A stretch of DNA of 64,000 nt. It comes from Candidatus Hebobacterum abditum. Its GTDB lineage: Bacteria; Armatimonadota; Hebobacteria; Hebobacterales; Hebobacteraceae. Below are positions 32,932 to 42,531 of this stretch, one piece after another. A program made the position numbers and the translations under genes. The notes beneath the pieces are model-generated. The model saw only the letters and a list, made by a program, of their open reading frames with translations, searched no databases and was not told the origin of the DNA. The stretch is from NCBI GenBank assembly GCA_029821875.1, contig JALGXW010000007.1, positions 47,640 to 111,639 on the forward strand. Direction: 5' to 3'. Positions within the stretch are counted from its first letter, which is position 1. Every line of letters begins with the position of its first letter.

Positions 32932-33741
32932 ATGAAGCTGGGCTTCAGCACTCTCGGATGTCCCGATTGGGGGATCGATGAGATCATCGACGCAGCACGC
33001 AGCAGCGGCTACGACGGAGTCGAACTCCGACACTACCAGGGCTCCTTGGATCTGCCGAAGGTGCTCGGCGGGTTCCCCGGCGGCCCTTCCGAGTTCCGTC
33101 GGAGGTTTGCGCGGGCCGGCGTAGAGATATGCTGCCTGGACTCTTCGGTCGTGCTCAGCGACCCCGATCCCTCCGTCGCCGAAGGCGAGCGAATGATCGA
33201 GCTCGCGATGGCCCTCGGCGCGCCGTATGTCCGCGTCTTCGGGGGCGATGTGCCGTCGGGGGAAACCAGGCAAGAGTGCCGGACGCGGGCCGCCGACAAG
33301 CTGGCGCGCCTTGGCAGGAGGGCCGCGCAGCGCGGGAAGCGTCTCCTCCTGGAGACCCACGACGCGTTCTCATCAGGCGATCAGGTGGCCGAACTGCTCG
33401 ACGCCGCGGGCGAGGAGGGGACCGGCGCCCTCTGGGACCTGAACCACCCCGTTCGGCAAGGCGAATCGCCGGAGCGGACGGCACAGCTCATAGGGAGCCG
33501 TACCTACCACGTCCACATCAAGGACAGCAAGCAGGATGGCGCGCTCGTGCCACTGGGCGAGGGCGACATCCCGCTGGAAGGCCTGGTAGCCAAGCTCCAC
33601 GCGGCCGGCTACCGGGGATACATATCGCTGGAGTGGGAGAGGGCCTGGCACCCGGAGCTGGCCGAGGCGCAGGTGGCCTTTCCGCAGGCAGTCAAGTACC
33701 TGAGCGACCTGCTGGCGAAGCTTGGCATCCCGCGGGGCTAG
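32932..33741 (+). CDS. Sugar phosphate isomerase/epimerase-like TIM barrel
   Basis: 269 residues, MKLGFSTLGCPDWGIDEIIDAARSSGYDGVELR. The metal site is complete: LLLETHD, LWDLNHP, YHVHIKDSK and ISLEWER give the Glu, Asp, His and Glu ligands. It is the best conserved of the three such proteins here. It is divergent from the TPR operon and converges on argH with 6 nt between stops, so it is not part of the arginine operon. The substrate is unknown. Confidence 0.92.
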   Translation: MKLGFSTLGCPDWGIDEIIDAARSSGYDGVELRHYQGSLDLPKVLGGFPGGPSEFRRRFARAGVEICCLDSSVVLSDPDPSVAEGERMIELAMALGAPYVRVFGGDVPSGETRQECRTRAADKLARLGRRAAQRGKRLLLETHDAFSSGDQVAELLDAAGEEGTGALWDLNHPVRQGESPERTAQLIGSRTYHVHIKDSKQDGALVPLGEGDIPLEGLVAKLHAAGYRGYISLEWERAWHPELAEAQVAFPQAVKYLSDLLAKLGIPRG

Positions 33742-33747
33742 CCGGCC

Positions 33748-35121
33748 TCACTCCTTCAGCAGCTTCCGCGCCGCCGCGATCTGCTCTTTCACCCGCGCCG
33801 GAGCGGTTCCGCCGGGCGATGCTTTGGCCGCCACCGCGCCCCTCGGCGAGATGTACTCGGGGATGTCTTGGCCGAACTCGCGGCTGAAAGAACGCCACTC
33901 CTCAATGGTCAGATCCTCCATGGCCGTGCCCTGCTTCTCGCAAAAGCTCACGACCTGACCGACGATCCCGTGGGCCTCGCGGAACGGCAGCCCCTTGCGC
34001 ACGAGATAGTCCGCCACTTCGGTGGCCGTCAGGAACCCCTTGCTCAGAGCGCCTTCCGTCCGCTCCGCATCGAACGCGGCCGTGGCGACCATCTCCCGCA
34101 CCGCCTCTACCGCGCCGAACAGTGTATCTACCGCGTCGAAGACGGCCTCCTTGTCCTCCTGGTAGTCCCTGTTGTAGGAGAGGGTGAGGCCCTTAGCGAC
34201 CGCGAGCATGCCCACCAGGTCGCCGAGCACCCGCCCAGCCTTCCCGCGGGCGAGCTCCGCGACATCGGGGTTCCGCTTCTGCGGCATGATGCTCGAGCCA
34301 GTGCACCAGGCGTCGTCTAGCCGCACGAACCCGAACTCCGCGCTCGACCACAGCACCAGCTCCGCGCTCAGCTGCGACACGTGCACCATCGCCACGGACG
34401 CATCGGCGAGGAACTCCAGCACGAAGTCCCGATCCGACACGGCGTCCATGCTGTTCGCGAACACGCCCTCGAACCCGAGCTGCTCCGCCACGAAGCTCGG
34501 GGCCACGGGGAAGCTCGTCCCGGCCAGCGCGGCCGCGCCGAGTGGGCACACGTTGACGCGCTTGCGACAATCGGCCAGCCGCTCCCGATCCCGCTGGAAC
34601 ATGTTGAAGTAGGCCAGCAGATGCTGCGCCAGCAGAACCGGCTGTGCCCGCTGCAAGTGGGTGTACCCCGGAAGAACCACCTCCATATTCCGCTCGGCCA
34701 CATCGACGAGTGTCTTCTGCAAGGCCGCGATCCCCTGCCGAAGCGAGTCGATCTCCTCCCGTAGGAAGAGCCTCAGGTCCAGCGCCACCTGGTCGTTGCG
34801 GCTTCTCGCGGTATGCAGCTTCCCCGCAAGCGCGCCGACCTGCGCCCCGAGCAGCCTCTCGATCTCGGTGTGTATGTCCTCGGAGGCCGAATCGAGCTCG
34901 AGTTCGCCTGACGAGAGACCGGCCCGCACGCGCTCCAGCCCGGCCTCGAGCTGCCGCGCCTCTTCCGCCGTGACGATCTGGCAGTGGCCCAGCATCCGGG
35001 CATGCGCGATGCTGCCCGCGATGTCGTGCTCGGCCAGCCGCCGATCGAACGGAAGCGAGGTCGTGAACTCGTGCGCGACTTCGTCCGGCTTCTTTCTGAA
35101 ACGTCCCCCCCAGAGTCTCAT
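33748..35121 (-). CDS. argH: Argininosuccinate lyase
   Basis: Last step of arginine synthesis, splitting argininosuccinate to arginine and fumarate. 457 residues, normal length, starting MRLWGGRFRKKPDEVAHEFTTS. The superfamily signature is GSSIMPQKRNPD. Its ATG overlaps the argG stop as ATGA, indicating coupled translation. It is the final gene of the arg operon. Confidence 0.98.
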   Translation of the reverse strand: MRLWGGRFRKKPDEVAHEFTTSLPFDRRLAEHDIAGSIAHARMLGHCQIVTAEEARQLEAGLERVRAGLSSGELELDSASEDIHTEIERLLGAQVGALAGKLHTARSRNDQVALDLRLFLREEIDSLRQGIAALQKTLVDVAERNMEVVLPGYTHLQRAQPVLLAQHLLAYFNMFQRDRERLADCRKRVNVCPLGAAALAGTSFPVAPSFVAEQLGFEGVFANSMDAVSDRDFVLEFLADASVAMVHVSQLSAELVLWSSAEFGFVRLDDAWCTGSSIMPQKRNPDVAELARGKAGRVLGDLVGMLAVAKGLTLSYNRDYQEDKEAVFDAVDTLFGAVEAVREMVATAAFDAERTEGALSKGFLTATEVADYLVRKGLPFREAHGIVGQVVSFCEKQGTAMEDLTIEEWRSFSREFGQDIPEYISPRGAVAAKASPGGTAPARVKEQIAAARKLLKE

Positions 35122-36329
35122 GGCGCCGACTCCTTCTCCGCCTCCCGGCGGACCTGCTCGGCGGTCTGCGCCGAGAGCCCCCAGAGCCGGATGAACCCCT
35201 CCGCCCTGGCCTGCTCGAAGCGGTCCTCCTTGTCATAGGTGGCCAGCTCGTAGCTATACAGCGAATGGGGAGACTTCCGGCCGACCGCGAGGCAGTTCCC
35301 CTTGTGTAGTTTCATGCGCACCGTGCCTGTCACGGTCTCCTGTGTGTCGTCCATGAACGCGTCCAAGGCGCGGCGCAATGGGCCGTACCACAGGCCATAG
35401 TACACCAACTCGGCGTACTTGATCTCCAGCAGCCGCTTGTAGTGGGCCAGCTCCCGCTCCAGGCACAGCGATTCGAGATCGCGATGGGCCGCCAGCAGCG
35501 CCACCGCCGCCGGACACTCATACGTCTCGCGAGACTTGATGCCCACGAGGCGGTTCTCCACCATGTCGATGCGGCCCACGCCGTGCTCGCCGGCCAGTGC
35601 ATTCAAGCGTGTGATCAGATCGACCGGCGACACGCCTTCTCCGTCGAGCGAGACCGGCAGGCCCTTCTCGAAGCCGATCTCGATATAGCCCGGCTCGTCG
35701 GGGGCCGCGTCGGGGTCCTTCGTCCACTGGTGCACATCCGAAGGCGGCTCCGTCCAGGGGTCTTCGAGCGGCCCGGCCTCGGCGCTCTTCCCCCACAGGT
35801 TCGTGTCGTAGCTGTAGGGCGACTTCTTGTCCACCGGGATCGGAATGCCGTGCTTCTTGGCGTAGTCGATCTCCTCCTCCCGGCTCAGGCTCCACTCCCG
35901 GACCGGCGCAATCGGCCGGAGCTGTGGGAAGAGGCACGCCCATGTCACCTCGAAGCGCACCTGGTCATTGCCCTTGCCGGTGGACCCATGGGCCACCGCG
36001 TCGGCCTTCTCGCGCACGGCCACTTCGCCGACGAGCTTCGCGATGAGCGGCCGGGCGAGCGAGGTAGAGACCGGATAGCGATCCTCGTAGCACGCGTTCG
36101 CCTTCAGCGCGGGAAACACGAAGTCCCGCGCAAACTCCTCCTTCGCGTCGATCACCTCCGCGCCGATGGCGCCGGTGTCCAGCGCCTTCTGCCGGATCCC
36201 CTCGTAGTCGGCCTCCTCCCCGAGGTCTATCGAGACCGCGTACACGTCTAGGTCGTACTTCTCTTTGATCCAGCGAATGCAGACGGAGGTGTCCAGCCCT
36301 CCGGAATATGCCAGAACTGCTTTGCCCAT
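35118..36329 (-). CDS. argG: Argininosuccinate synthase
   Basis: ATP-dependent joining of citrulline and aspartate. 403 residues from the ATG at 36329. The P-loop AYSGGLDTSVCIRWIKEKY is at the N-terminus, and HGSTGKGNDQVRFE and later motifs are intact. It lies 17 nt after argF and overlaps argH. Confidence 0.98.
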   Translation of the reverse strand: MGKAVLAYSGGLDTSVCIRWIKEKYDLDVYAVSIDLGEEADYEGIRQKALDTGAIGAEVIDAKEEFARDFVFPALKANACYEDRYPVSTSLARPLIAKLVGEVAVREKADAVAHGSTGKGNDQVRFEVTWACLFPQLRPIAPVREWSLSREEEIDYAKKHGIPIPVDKKSPYSYDTNLWGKSAEAGPLEDPWTEPPSDVHQWTKDPDAAPDEPGYIEIGFEKGLPVSLDGEGVSPVDLITRLNALAGEHGVGRIDMVENRLVGIKSRETYECPAAVALLAAHRDLESLCLERELAHYKRLLEIKYAELVYYGLWYGPLRRALDAFMDDTQETVTGTVRMKLHKGNCLAVGRKSPHSLYSYELATYDKEDRFEQARAEGFIRLWGLSAQTAEQVRREAEKESAP

Positions 36330-36346
36330 CTCGCTTCTCCTTTGCC

Positions 36347-37285
36347 TCAGCTGAACATCAGCGTCAGCAGCGCCCGCTGTGTGTGCAGGCGATTCTCCGC
36401 CTGATCGAAGGCGGCGCACTGCGGGCCGTCCAGCACTTCGTCCGTGATCTCCTCGCCGCGGTGGGCCGGGAGGCAGTGCAGGACGATCGCGTCCGACTTC
36501 GCGTGAGCCATCAGCTCCTCGTTCACTTGGAAGTCCCTGAAGTCAGTGCGGCGCCGTATCGCGCCCTCCTCCTGCCCCGCGCTGATCCACACATCTGTGT
36601 ACACCACATCCGCATCCTTCGCTGCGGCGGCCGGGTCGGAGCCCAGCGTGATCGTCCCGCCGCTCTCCCCCGCGAGCTCCTGCGCCTTCTCGACGATGTC
36701 CGTCTGTGGGTCATAGGTCGCGGGAGTGGCCGCCCGCAGGTTGACACCGAACATCCCGGCTATCAGCAGCAGGGAGTGGCAGACATTGTGGCCATCGCCC
36801 ACCCAGGCCACCTCGACTCCCGTCAGGTCGCCCTTGTGCTCGCGGATCGTCAGCAGATCGGCCAGCGCCTGGCAGGGGTGCTCGAGATTCGACATAGCGT
36901 TGATGACCGGCACGCCGCCAAGTTCTCCCAGCACCTGCATGTCGTCGTGAGAGAAGAGCCGGGCCGCGATCGCGTCGACGGTGCGGCCCAGCACCCGCGC
37001 CGCATCGCCCACGGCCTCTCGCTGGCCGACGTTGACCTCCATCGGGCCGAGGTAGACGGCATCGCCGCCGAGCTGGTTCATCGCCACCTCGAAGCCGAGC
37101 CGCGTTCGCAGAGACGCTTTGTCAAAGAGAAGGGCCAGGCTGCGGCCCGGAGCGACCTGTCGCTGCTCGTCGGCCGAGATCTCGCCCGACTTCTGGGCGG
37201 CGGCCACGCGCCAGACCTCCTCGATCTCGTCTCGTGTGAGATCGAGCACCGAGAGGAAGTTCTTCTCCGCCAGAGACACTGCCAT
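36347..37285 (-). CDS. argF: Ornithine carbamoyltransferase
   Basis: Forms citrulline from ornithine and carbamoyl phosphate. 312 residues from ATG 37285. Motifs: ASLRTR (the SxRTR phosphate site), HPCQALADL, and HCLPAHRGEEIT for ornithine. It starts 5 nt after the small membrane protein gene in the arginine operon. Confidence 0.98.
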   Translation of the reverse strand: MAVSLAEKNFLSVLDLTRDEIEEVWRVAAAQKSGEISADEQRQVAPGRSLALLFDKASLRTRLGFEVAMNQLGGDAVYLGPMEVNVGQREAVGDAARVLGRTVDAIAARLFSHDDMQVLGELGGVPVINAMSNLEHPCQALADLLTIREHKGDLTGVEVAWVGDGHNVCHSLLLIAGMFGVNLRAATPATYDPQTDIVEKAQELAGESGGTITLGSDPAAAAKDADVVYTDVWISAGQEEGAIRRRTDFRDFQVNEELMAHAKSDAIVLHCLPAHRGEEITDEVLDGPQCAAFDQAENRLHTQRALLTLMFS

Positions 37286-37290
37286 TTCGC

Positions 37291-37656
37291 TCACTCCTCT
37301 CCTTGCGGCTGGATGCCGCCGCACATGTGCCGCCTCAGGCACCACATCAGGTGCGCGACCAGCGCCACCGACACTATCACCCCCGCCCCAATCCAGATCC
37401 GAGCGGACGCGCTCACCGAGGCGAGCCGCGTCCCCAAGTTGCGCAGCTCCCCGACCTCCCCCTCCCCCGCCGGAGCGCCGATCGTGACGCCGATCTCCCG
37501 GAACACCGCCGTCCAGATGATCAGAGTCAGCCACAGCTCCCCGACGACAACCGCGATCCGCCGCGGCCGTGCCCCACCGGCCGCCATGCGGAGCGCAACC
37601 ATGGCGCTCAGGAAGACAAGCGCTATTCCTACAACCACCAGAAAAGAGACGTCCAC
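37291..37656 (-). CDS. Small three-helix membrane protein in the arg operon
   Basis: 121 residues from GTG 37656 (VDVSFLVVVGIALVF). Three hydrophobic stretches are visible: FLVVVGIALVFLSAMVAL, VVGELWLTLIIWTAVF and IWIGAGVIVSVALVAHLMW. A short loop rich in Gly and Glu lies between the second and third. No family was recognised. It starts 8 nt after argD and ends 5 nt before argF, so it is transcribed with arginine genes; a transporter helper or unrelated passenger are both possible. The ribosome site is modest. Confidence 0.65.
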   Translation of the reverse strand: MDVSFLVVVGIALVFLSAMVALRMAAGGARPRRIAVVVGELWLTLIIWTAVFREIGVTIGAPAGEGEVGELRNLGTRLASVSASARIWIGAGVIVSVALVAHLMWCLRRHMCGGIQPQGEE

Positions 37657-37664
37657 TCGCAGCC

Positions 37665-38876
37665 CTATTCCCGCGACAGCTCGGCCAGCACGTCTCCGAG
37701 CACGGCTAGCCCCCGGTCGGCCTGCTCCTCGCTGAGCACCAACGGCGGCAGCAGCCGCAGCATGCTGTCCCCTACCGTGATGATGAGCAGGCCGCGAGAG
37801 ATGCACTCTGCCTTCACCTCCCCGGCCACGCTGCGGGTCAGGTCCACTGCTATCATCAGGCCGCGGGCGCGAATCTCTCCGATCAACGGCGTCTTCGCTT
37901 GCAGCTCCCGCAGCCCCTCTGCCAACCGGCCGCCAACCCGAACGGCGTTCTCCAAGAGCTCTTCCTGTTCCATCACGTCCAGCACCGCCAGCGCGGCCGC
38001 GGCCGGCAACGCGCCACCGCCGAAGGTCGAGGCGTGGTCGCCGGGTGTGAAGGAGGCCGCCTCCGGCTCCCGCGCCAGCATCGCCCCGATCGGGACCCCT
38101 CCGCCGAGGCCCTTCGCAAGCGTGAGCACGTCCGGATCGACGTCCGCGTAGTGCTGATAGGCGAACCACTTCCCCGTGCGCCCGACGCCGGTCTGCACCT
38201 CGTCGTAGATGAGCACCGCGCCGTGCGAATTGCACAGCTCCCGCGCCGCCTCCAGATACTCCTGTGTTGCAGGATACACGCCGCTCTCGCCCAAGATCGG
38301 CTCGAGCATCACGCCACAGGTCTTCTCGCTGACCGCCTTGCGCAGGGCCGCCACGTCGTTGAACAGAACGTGCACGAACCCCTCGGGCAGAGGCTTGAAC
38401 CCCTGGTGGTACTTCGGCTGGCCCGTCGCCGCCAGCGCGCCCATCGTCCGCCCGTGGAACGAGTTCTCGGCCGTGACGATCTCGTGCTTCTCGGGGCCGA
38501 CGCTCTTGTACCCATGCTTCCTGGCGAGCTTGATGGCGGCCTCGACGGCCTCCGCGCCGCTGTTGCAGAAGAAGCACCGCCCTCCGAAGAGATTCGAGAG
38601 CCGTTGGGCGAGGTGAAGCTGCGGCTCCGTGTAGAAGTCGTTGGAGAGGTGGATGAGCCGCGCCGCCTGTTCCCTGACGGCCTCGGCCACCTTCGGGTGA
38701 CAGTGGCCGACCCCTGTCACCGCGCGCCCGCCGCTGATGAAATCGAGGTACTCCTTCCCCTCCGTATCCCAGAGGCGCGCTCCCTCGCCCCGCGCCATCA
38801 CCATCGGCATCCGGATCGGCACGTAGAGGTCCAGTAGATAGGAGCGCTCGAGCGCCTTTGCCTCGTCAAGATTCAA
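37665..38876 (-). CDS. argD: Acetylornithine aminotransferase
   Basis: PLP enzyme that converts N-acetylglutamate semialdehyde to N-acetylornithine. 403 residues. LIYDEVQTGVGRTGKWFAYQHY and TLAKGLGGGVPIGA contain the PLP aspartate and lysine, and NSGAEAVEAAIKLAR binds the phosphate. It lies 20 nt after the FmdB-like gene. Confidence 0.96.
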   Translation of the reverse strand: MNLDEAKALERSYLLDLYVPIRMPMVMARGEGARLWDTEGKEYLDFISGGRAVTGVGHCHPKVAEAVREQAARLIHLSNDFYTEPQLHLAQRLSNLFGGRCFFCNSGAEAVEAAIKLARKHGYKSVGPEKHEIVTAENSFHGRTMGALAATGQPKYHQGFKPLPEGFVHVLFNDVAALRKAVSEKTCGVMLEPILGESGVYPATQEYLEAARELCNSHGAVLIYDEVQTGVGRTGKWFAYQHYADVDPDVLTLAKGLGGGVPIGAMLAREPEAASFTPGDHASTFGGGALPAAAALAVLDVMEQEELLENAVRVGGRLAEGLRELQAKTPLIGEIRARGLMIAVDLTRSVAGEVKAECISRGLLIITVGDSMLRLLPPLVLSEEQADRGLAVLGDVLAELSRE

Positions 38877-38896
38877 AACGATCCTCCTGTGGCCTG

Positions 38897-39142
38897 CTAG
38901 AAGTCGTCGTCCCAGTCGTCGCCGTTGCCGCCGCCGTCCCCGAACTCGGAGTCGTCGTAGTCATCATCGAGATCGTCGTCGAAGTCCTCCTCTCGCACGA
39001 TCGGCGCGATGCGAGAGATGAGCTTGGTGAGCTTTCGCGAGCCGCACTTGGGGCAGGCGCGCTTTGCCTTCTTCGCGGTCACACCCTCCAGCAGGCTGAA
39101 CTTCCGCTTGCACTTATCGCAGCGATACTCGTAAAGCGGCAC
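38897..39142 (-). CDS. FmdB-family zinc-ribbon protein
   Basis: 81 residues: MPLYEYRCDKCKRKFSLLEG then CPKCGSRKL form the CxxC...CxxC ribbon of FmdB-type regulators. The last 30 residues are almost all Asp, Glu and Gly, an acidic tail not required by the family. It sits between argB and argD with short gaps, an unusual neighbour for arginine genes. A regulatory role is unproven. Confidence 0.88.
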   Translation of the reverse strand: MPLYEYRCDKCKRKFSLLEGVTAKKAKRACPKCGSRKLTKLISRIAPIVREEDFDDDLDDDYDDSEFGDGGGNGDDWDDDF

Positions 39143-39154
39143 TGCTTCCTCTCC

Positions 39155-40042
39155 CTACTCCTTGACCACCATCGTCCCGATTCCGACGTCGGTCAGCAAC
39201 TCCATGAGCAGCGCGTGCGGCAGCCGCCCATCGATGATGTGGCATCGCTGGACGCCGGCCTCCAGCGCGTCGAGGCAGGCCTGCACCTTCGGGATCATCC
39301 CGGCCTCGATCTGTCCGGCCGCCATCATCTTCCGGGCGGCCTCCGCGTCCAGCTCCGACACCAACGACGCCTCATCCGACTGGTCTTTGAGAACGCCTCT
39401 CACATCCGTCAGCAGCACCAGCTTGCTCGCGCCCAGGGGCCCTGCTACCCGGCCGGCGAAGTGATCGGCGTTGATGTTCAGCGTCTCGCCGTGCTCTCCG
39501 GCCGCGATGGGTGCGATGACGGGAATGAACCCCTGTGACGCAAGGCCGCAAATGAGGTCCGGAGCGACCGCCTCCACCTCGCCCACAAAGCCGAGGTCCT
39601 TCTCCCCCGTGCGCCTGCGCGCCCGGACCATCGCCCCGTCTTTCCCGCTGAGGCCGATGGCGCGGCCGCCCTGCTGGTGAATGGCCGCCACGAGATCCGG
39701 GTTGGTCTTCCCGGTGAGCACCATCTGCGCGATCTCGACGGTCTCGGCGTCGCTGACGCGCTGGCCCTCGACGAACTCCGGCTTCTTCCCCCGCTTGTCC
39801 ATCATCTCGCTGATCTCGGGGCCGCCGCCGTGGACGACGACCGGATGCAGGCCGACGTGCTCGAGGAGCACGATGTCCTTCAGCACCTCGGTCCGAAGCT
39901 CGGCGTCCACCATGGCCGCGCCGCCATACTTGATCACGATCGTGTCGCCGCGGAACTGCTGCAGGTACGGCAGCGCCTCGATCAGCACGGCGGCCCGCTG
40001 GCGCAGGCCTTCCATATCCGGTTGTCTCCTCTTCGGTTGCAT
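39155..40042 (-). CDS. argB: Acetylglutamate kinase
   Basis: Phosphorylates N-acetylglutamate. 295 residues from the ATG at 40042 (MQPKRRQPDMEGL), chosen for GGAG seven bases upstream; a second ATG at MEGL is possible. VIKYGGAAM, VVHGGGPEI and INADHFAGRVAGPLGASKLVLLTDVRGV are the substrate and ATP sites. The N-terminal helix is present, so arginine feedback through hexamer formation is possible. Confidence 0.97.
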   Translation of the reverse strand: MQPKRRQPDMEGLRQRAAVLIEALPYLQQFRGDTIVIKYGGAAMVDAELRTEVLKDIVLLEHVGLHPVVVHGGGPEISEMMDKRGKKPEFVEGQRVSDAETVEIAQMVLTGKTNPDLVAAIHQQGGRAIGLSGKDGAMVRARRRTGEKDLGFVGEVEAVAPDLICGLASQGFIPVIAPIAAGEHGETLNINADHFAGRVAGPLGASKLVLLTDVRGVLKDQSDEASLVSELDAEAARKMMAAGQIEAGMIPKVQACLDALEAGVQRCHIIDGRLPHALLMELLTDVGIGTMVVKE

Positions 40043-40089
40043 CGGCAGTCTCCGCCGGATGAGCTTCGCGGGCGGAACGTCGCCGCCCG

Positions 40090-41313
40090 TCAGGTATGGT
40101 ATTCGGCGTTGATGCGGACGTACTCGGCAGTCAGATCGCAGGTCCACACGACGGCCGCGCCCTCGCCCCCATTGAGGTCGAGCGTGACCGCCACCTCGCC
40201 CTCGGCGACGGCCCTGCGGGCGGCCTTCTTGTCGTGTGAGCAGACCGCTCCCTCCCGCACGACGCGGACCCCGCCCAGACGCAGTTCGACCAGGTCCGGC
40301 TGGAACTCCACTCCCGACCTGCCCGCGGCCGCCAGCACCCGGCCCCAGTTCGGGTCGCCTCCCGCCATCGCGGTCTTCACCAGCGGCGAGCCCGCGATCG
40401 TCCGCGCAATCTGCAGCGCGTCCTGCTCCGAATCCGCCCCCCGGACGCGGATCTCTATCAGCCGAGAGGCCCCCTCGCCGTCGCGCACGACCTCCCTGGC
40501 CAGGTAGGTGCACGCCCGGTCCAGGGCCGCCTGGAAGCGCACAAGACCGTGCCGCGACGTCACCTTCCCGGCCTCGGCCTGGCCGTTGGCGAGCAGCAAG
40601 ACCATGTCGTTCGTGCTCGTGTCTCCGTCCACGGTGATCCGGTGAAACGATTTCTCGACGGCCTTCACCAGACACGACTGCAGCAGCGCGGGCGCGACAT
40701 GCGCGTCCGTCGTCAAGAAGGCCAGCATCGTCGCCATGCTTGGCGCGATCATGCCTGACCCCTTCGCCATCCCAGCAACGCGGACCGGGCGCCCGTCCAA
40801 GCTGAACTCAACCGCCACCGACTTCGGCCGAGTATCGGTGGTGAGTATGGCCCTCTCAGCCTCCTTGCCTCCCTCCGGCCCCAGCGCCTCGGCCGCCCGC
40901 CGTATGCCCGATACGACCTTCCTCATCGGCAGCGGCTCGCCAATCACCCCCGTCGAGGCGACGAGGACGGAGCGCGGCGGAACTCTCAGCGCCTCCGCAG
41001 CCACCTCCGCCATGCGCAGCGCGTCCCGGTGGCCCCGCGCTCCCGTGCATGCGTTCGCGTTCCCGCTGTTGACGACCACGGCGCGGACGGGCTCCCGCCC
41101 CACTCGCTCCTTCGTGATCAGCACCGGCGCGGCCTGGAACACATTCCTCGTGAACACACCGGCCGCCGCTGCACGCGAGACGCTGTAGATGAGCGCGAGG
41201 TCCGGCCCCTTGTCTTTCAGGCCGCAGCGCACCCCGGCCGCCTCGAAGCCGCACGGGGCGGTCGCGCCCCCGCTCACCTCACGCAGAATATGGCGGCGCT
41301 TCGACGTCGGCAA
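40090..41313 (-). CDS. argJ: Glutamate N-acetyltransferase / N-acetylglutamate synthase
   Basis: Bifunctional enzyme that recycles acetyl groups between acetylornithine and glutamate. About 407 residues from a TTG start at 41313, behind AGGAGG; no ATG fits the conserved N-terminus. The self-cleavage site lies in GMIAPSMATMLAF, between Ala and Thr. It lies 38 nt after argC, which implies the cyclic route of ornithine synthesis. Confidence 0.96.
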   Translation of the reverse strand: MPTSKRRHILREVSGGATAPCGFEAAGVRCGLKDKGPDLALIYSVSRAAAAGVFTRNVFQAAPVLITKERVGREPVRAVVVNSGNANACTGARGHRDALRMAEVAAEALRVPPRSVLVASTGVIGEPLPMRKVVSGIRRAAEALGPEGGKEAERAILTTDTRPKSVAVEFSLDGRPVRVAGMAKGSGMIAPSMATMLAFLTTDAHVAPALLQSCLVKAVEKSFHRITVDGDTSTNDMVLLLANGQAEAGKVTSRHGLVRFQAALDRACTYLAREVVRDGEGASRLIEIRVRGADSEQDALQIARTIAGSPLVKTAMAGGDPNWGRVLAAAGRSGVEFQPDLVELRLGGVRVVREGAVCSHDKKAARRAVAEGEVAVTLDLNGGEGAAVVWTCDLTAEYVRINAEYHT

Positions 41314-41351
41314 TTGCCGATTCCTCCTCAGGACAGGGGCCGGCGGCCCGT

Positions 41352-42389
41352 CTATGGGTAGGCCGCGGGGACGGCGAGGCCGGTCGACTCCTCCACGCCC
41401 ATCATCAGATTCAGGCACTGCACCATCTGGCCGGCCATGCCCTTGCCGAGATTGTCCAGCACAGACACGACGATAACACGGCCGGTGGAGTTGTCATCCC
41501 CGACCGCGAGAAAGCAGTTGTTGGTCCCCGTCGCCCACTTCGTGTGCGGCCACTTCCCCTCCGGCAGAACGTGGACGAACGGCTCCCCCTCATAGCGGCT
41601 GCGCAGACAGTCGCGGAGCTCGGCCGCGCCCGAGCCGGCGGTCGGCCTCGCGTAGACGGTCAGGAGTATGCCCCTCGCCATCGGGACGAGGTGCGGCGCG
41701 AAGGCGATCCGCACCTCCGCCTTGGCCAGGCCGCTCAGCTCCTGGACCATCTCCGGCAGGTGCCGGTGGCCGCCCACCCGGTAGGTGGCGACATCCGCGT
41801 CGGCCTCCGGGAAGTGGTAGTCCAGGCGCAGCGACGTGCGCCCCGCGCCCGAGATCCCCGTCTTCCCATCCACAATGATGTCGTTCGGCTCGATCAGCCC
41901 CTCCGCCACCAGCGGAGAGAGCGCGAGCAGCACGGCCGTCGGGTAGCAGCCCGGCGCGGCCACCAGCCGGGCCGATCTGATCTTCTCCCGGTGCCACTCC
42001 GGGATGCCGAACACGGCCTCCCGAAGGAACTCCGGGCAGGTGTGCTCGAACTTGTACCACCGCGGATAGAGCGCGGCCTCGCGCAGACGGAAGTCGGGGC
42101 TGACGTCAACGACCCGGGCCCCCGCCTCCGCCAGGTCCGGCACCACCTCCATCGCCCCTCCCGCCGGCACCGCGAGCAGGACGAAATCGCACTCGCCGGC
42201 CGCGGCCGGATCGCGCTTCTCCAGCGGCAGCTCGACCGCTGCGAGATGCGGATAGACATCACATACCCGCTGCCCCGCGTAGGTGTCCGAAGAGAGATAG
42301 GACAGCCGGACCTGCGGGTGCGTGTGAAGCAGCCGGATGAGCTCGACACCGCCATATCCGGTGGCGCCGATGATAGCTACGTTGGCCAT
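41352..42389 (-). CDS. argC: N-acetyl-gamma-glutamyl-phosphate reductase
   Basis: NADPH-dependent reduction giving the semialdehyde for argD. 345 residues. The Rossmann start is MANVAIIGATGYGGVELIRLL, the catalytic cysteine is in APGCYPTA, and the histidine is in GGHRHLPE. It is the first gene of the arg operon, behind the promoter at 42412-42441. Confidence 0.97.
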   Translation of the reverse strand: MANVAIIGATGYGGVELIRLLHTHPQVRLSYLSSDTYAGQRVCDVYPHLAAVELPLEKRDPAAAGECDFVLLAVPAGGAMEVVPDLAEAGARVVDVSPDFRLREAALYPRWYKFEHTCPEFLREAVFGIPEWHREKIRSARLVAAPGCYPTAVLLALSPLVAEGLIEPNDIIVDGKTGISGAGRTSLRLDYHFPEADADVATYRVGGHRHLPEMVQELSGLAKAEVRIAFAPHLVPMARGILLTVYARPTAGSGAAELRDCLRSRYEGEPFVHVLPEGKWPHTKWATGTNNCFLAVGDDNSTGRVIVVSVLDNLGKGMAGQMVQCLNLMMGVEESTGLAVPAAYP

Positions 42390-42411
42390 GAGACATAACC
42401 TCAGATCGTGG

Positions 42412-42441
42412 ATTATACACCACCAAATGTTCGCCCGACAA
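42412..42441 (-). promoter_or_regulatory. Promoter of the arginine operon
   Basis: On the minus strand TTGTCG (42436-42441), 18 bp and a perfect TATAAT (42412-42417), some 23 bp before the argC start codon. No clear ARG box of the E. coli or Bacillus type was seen, so the regulator is undetermined. Confidence 0.72.
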
Positions 42442-42531
42442 GCACAGGCATGGCACGCGAATGGGGAAATCCCTCGCTGGGGAATGGTGGGAAGAGGCGC
42501 TCAGCCCAGGCCAATAAGCGGCCGCGCTGAG

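Noticed and set aside
42390..42531. An ArgR box or T-box leader before argC
   Set aside because: A clear promoter is present, but no TNTGAAT-type palindrome or T-box structure could be read; the leader is only about 15-20 nt.
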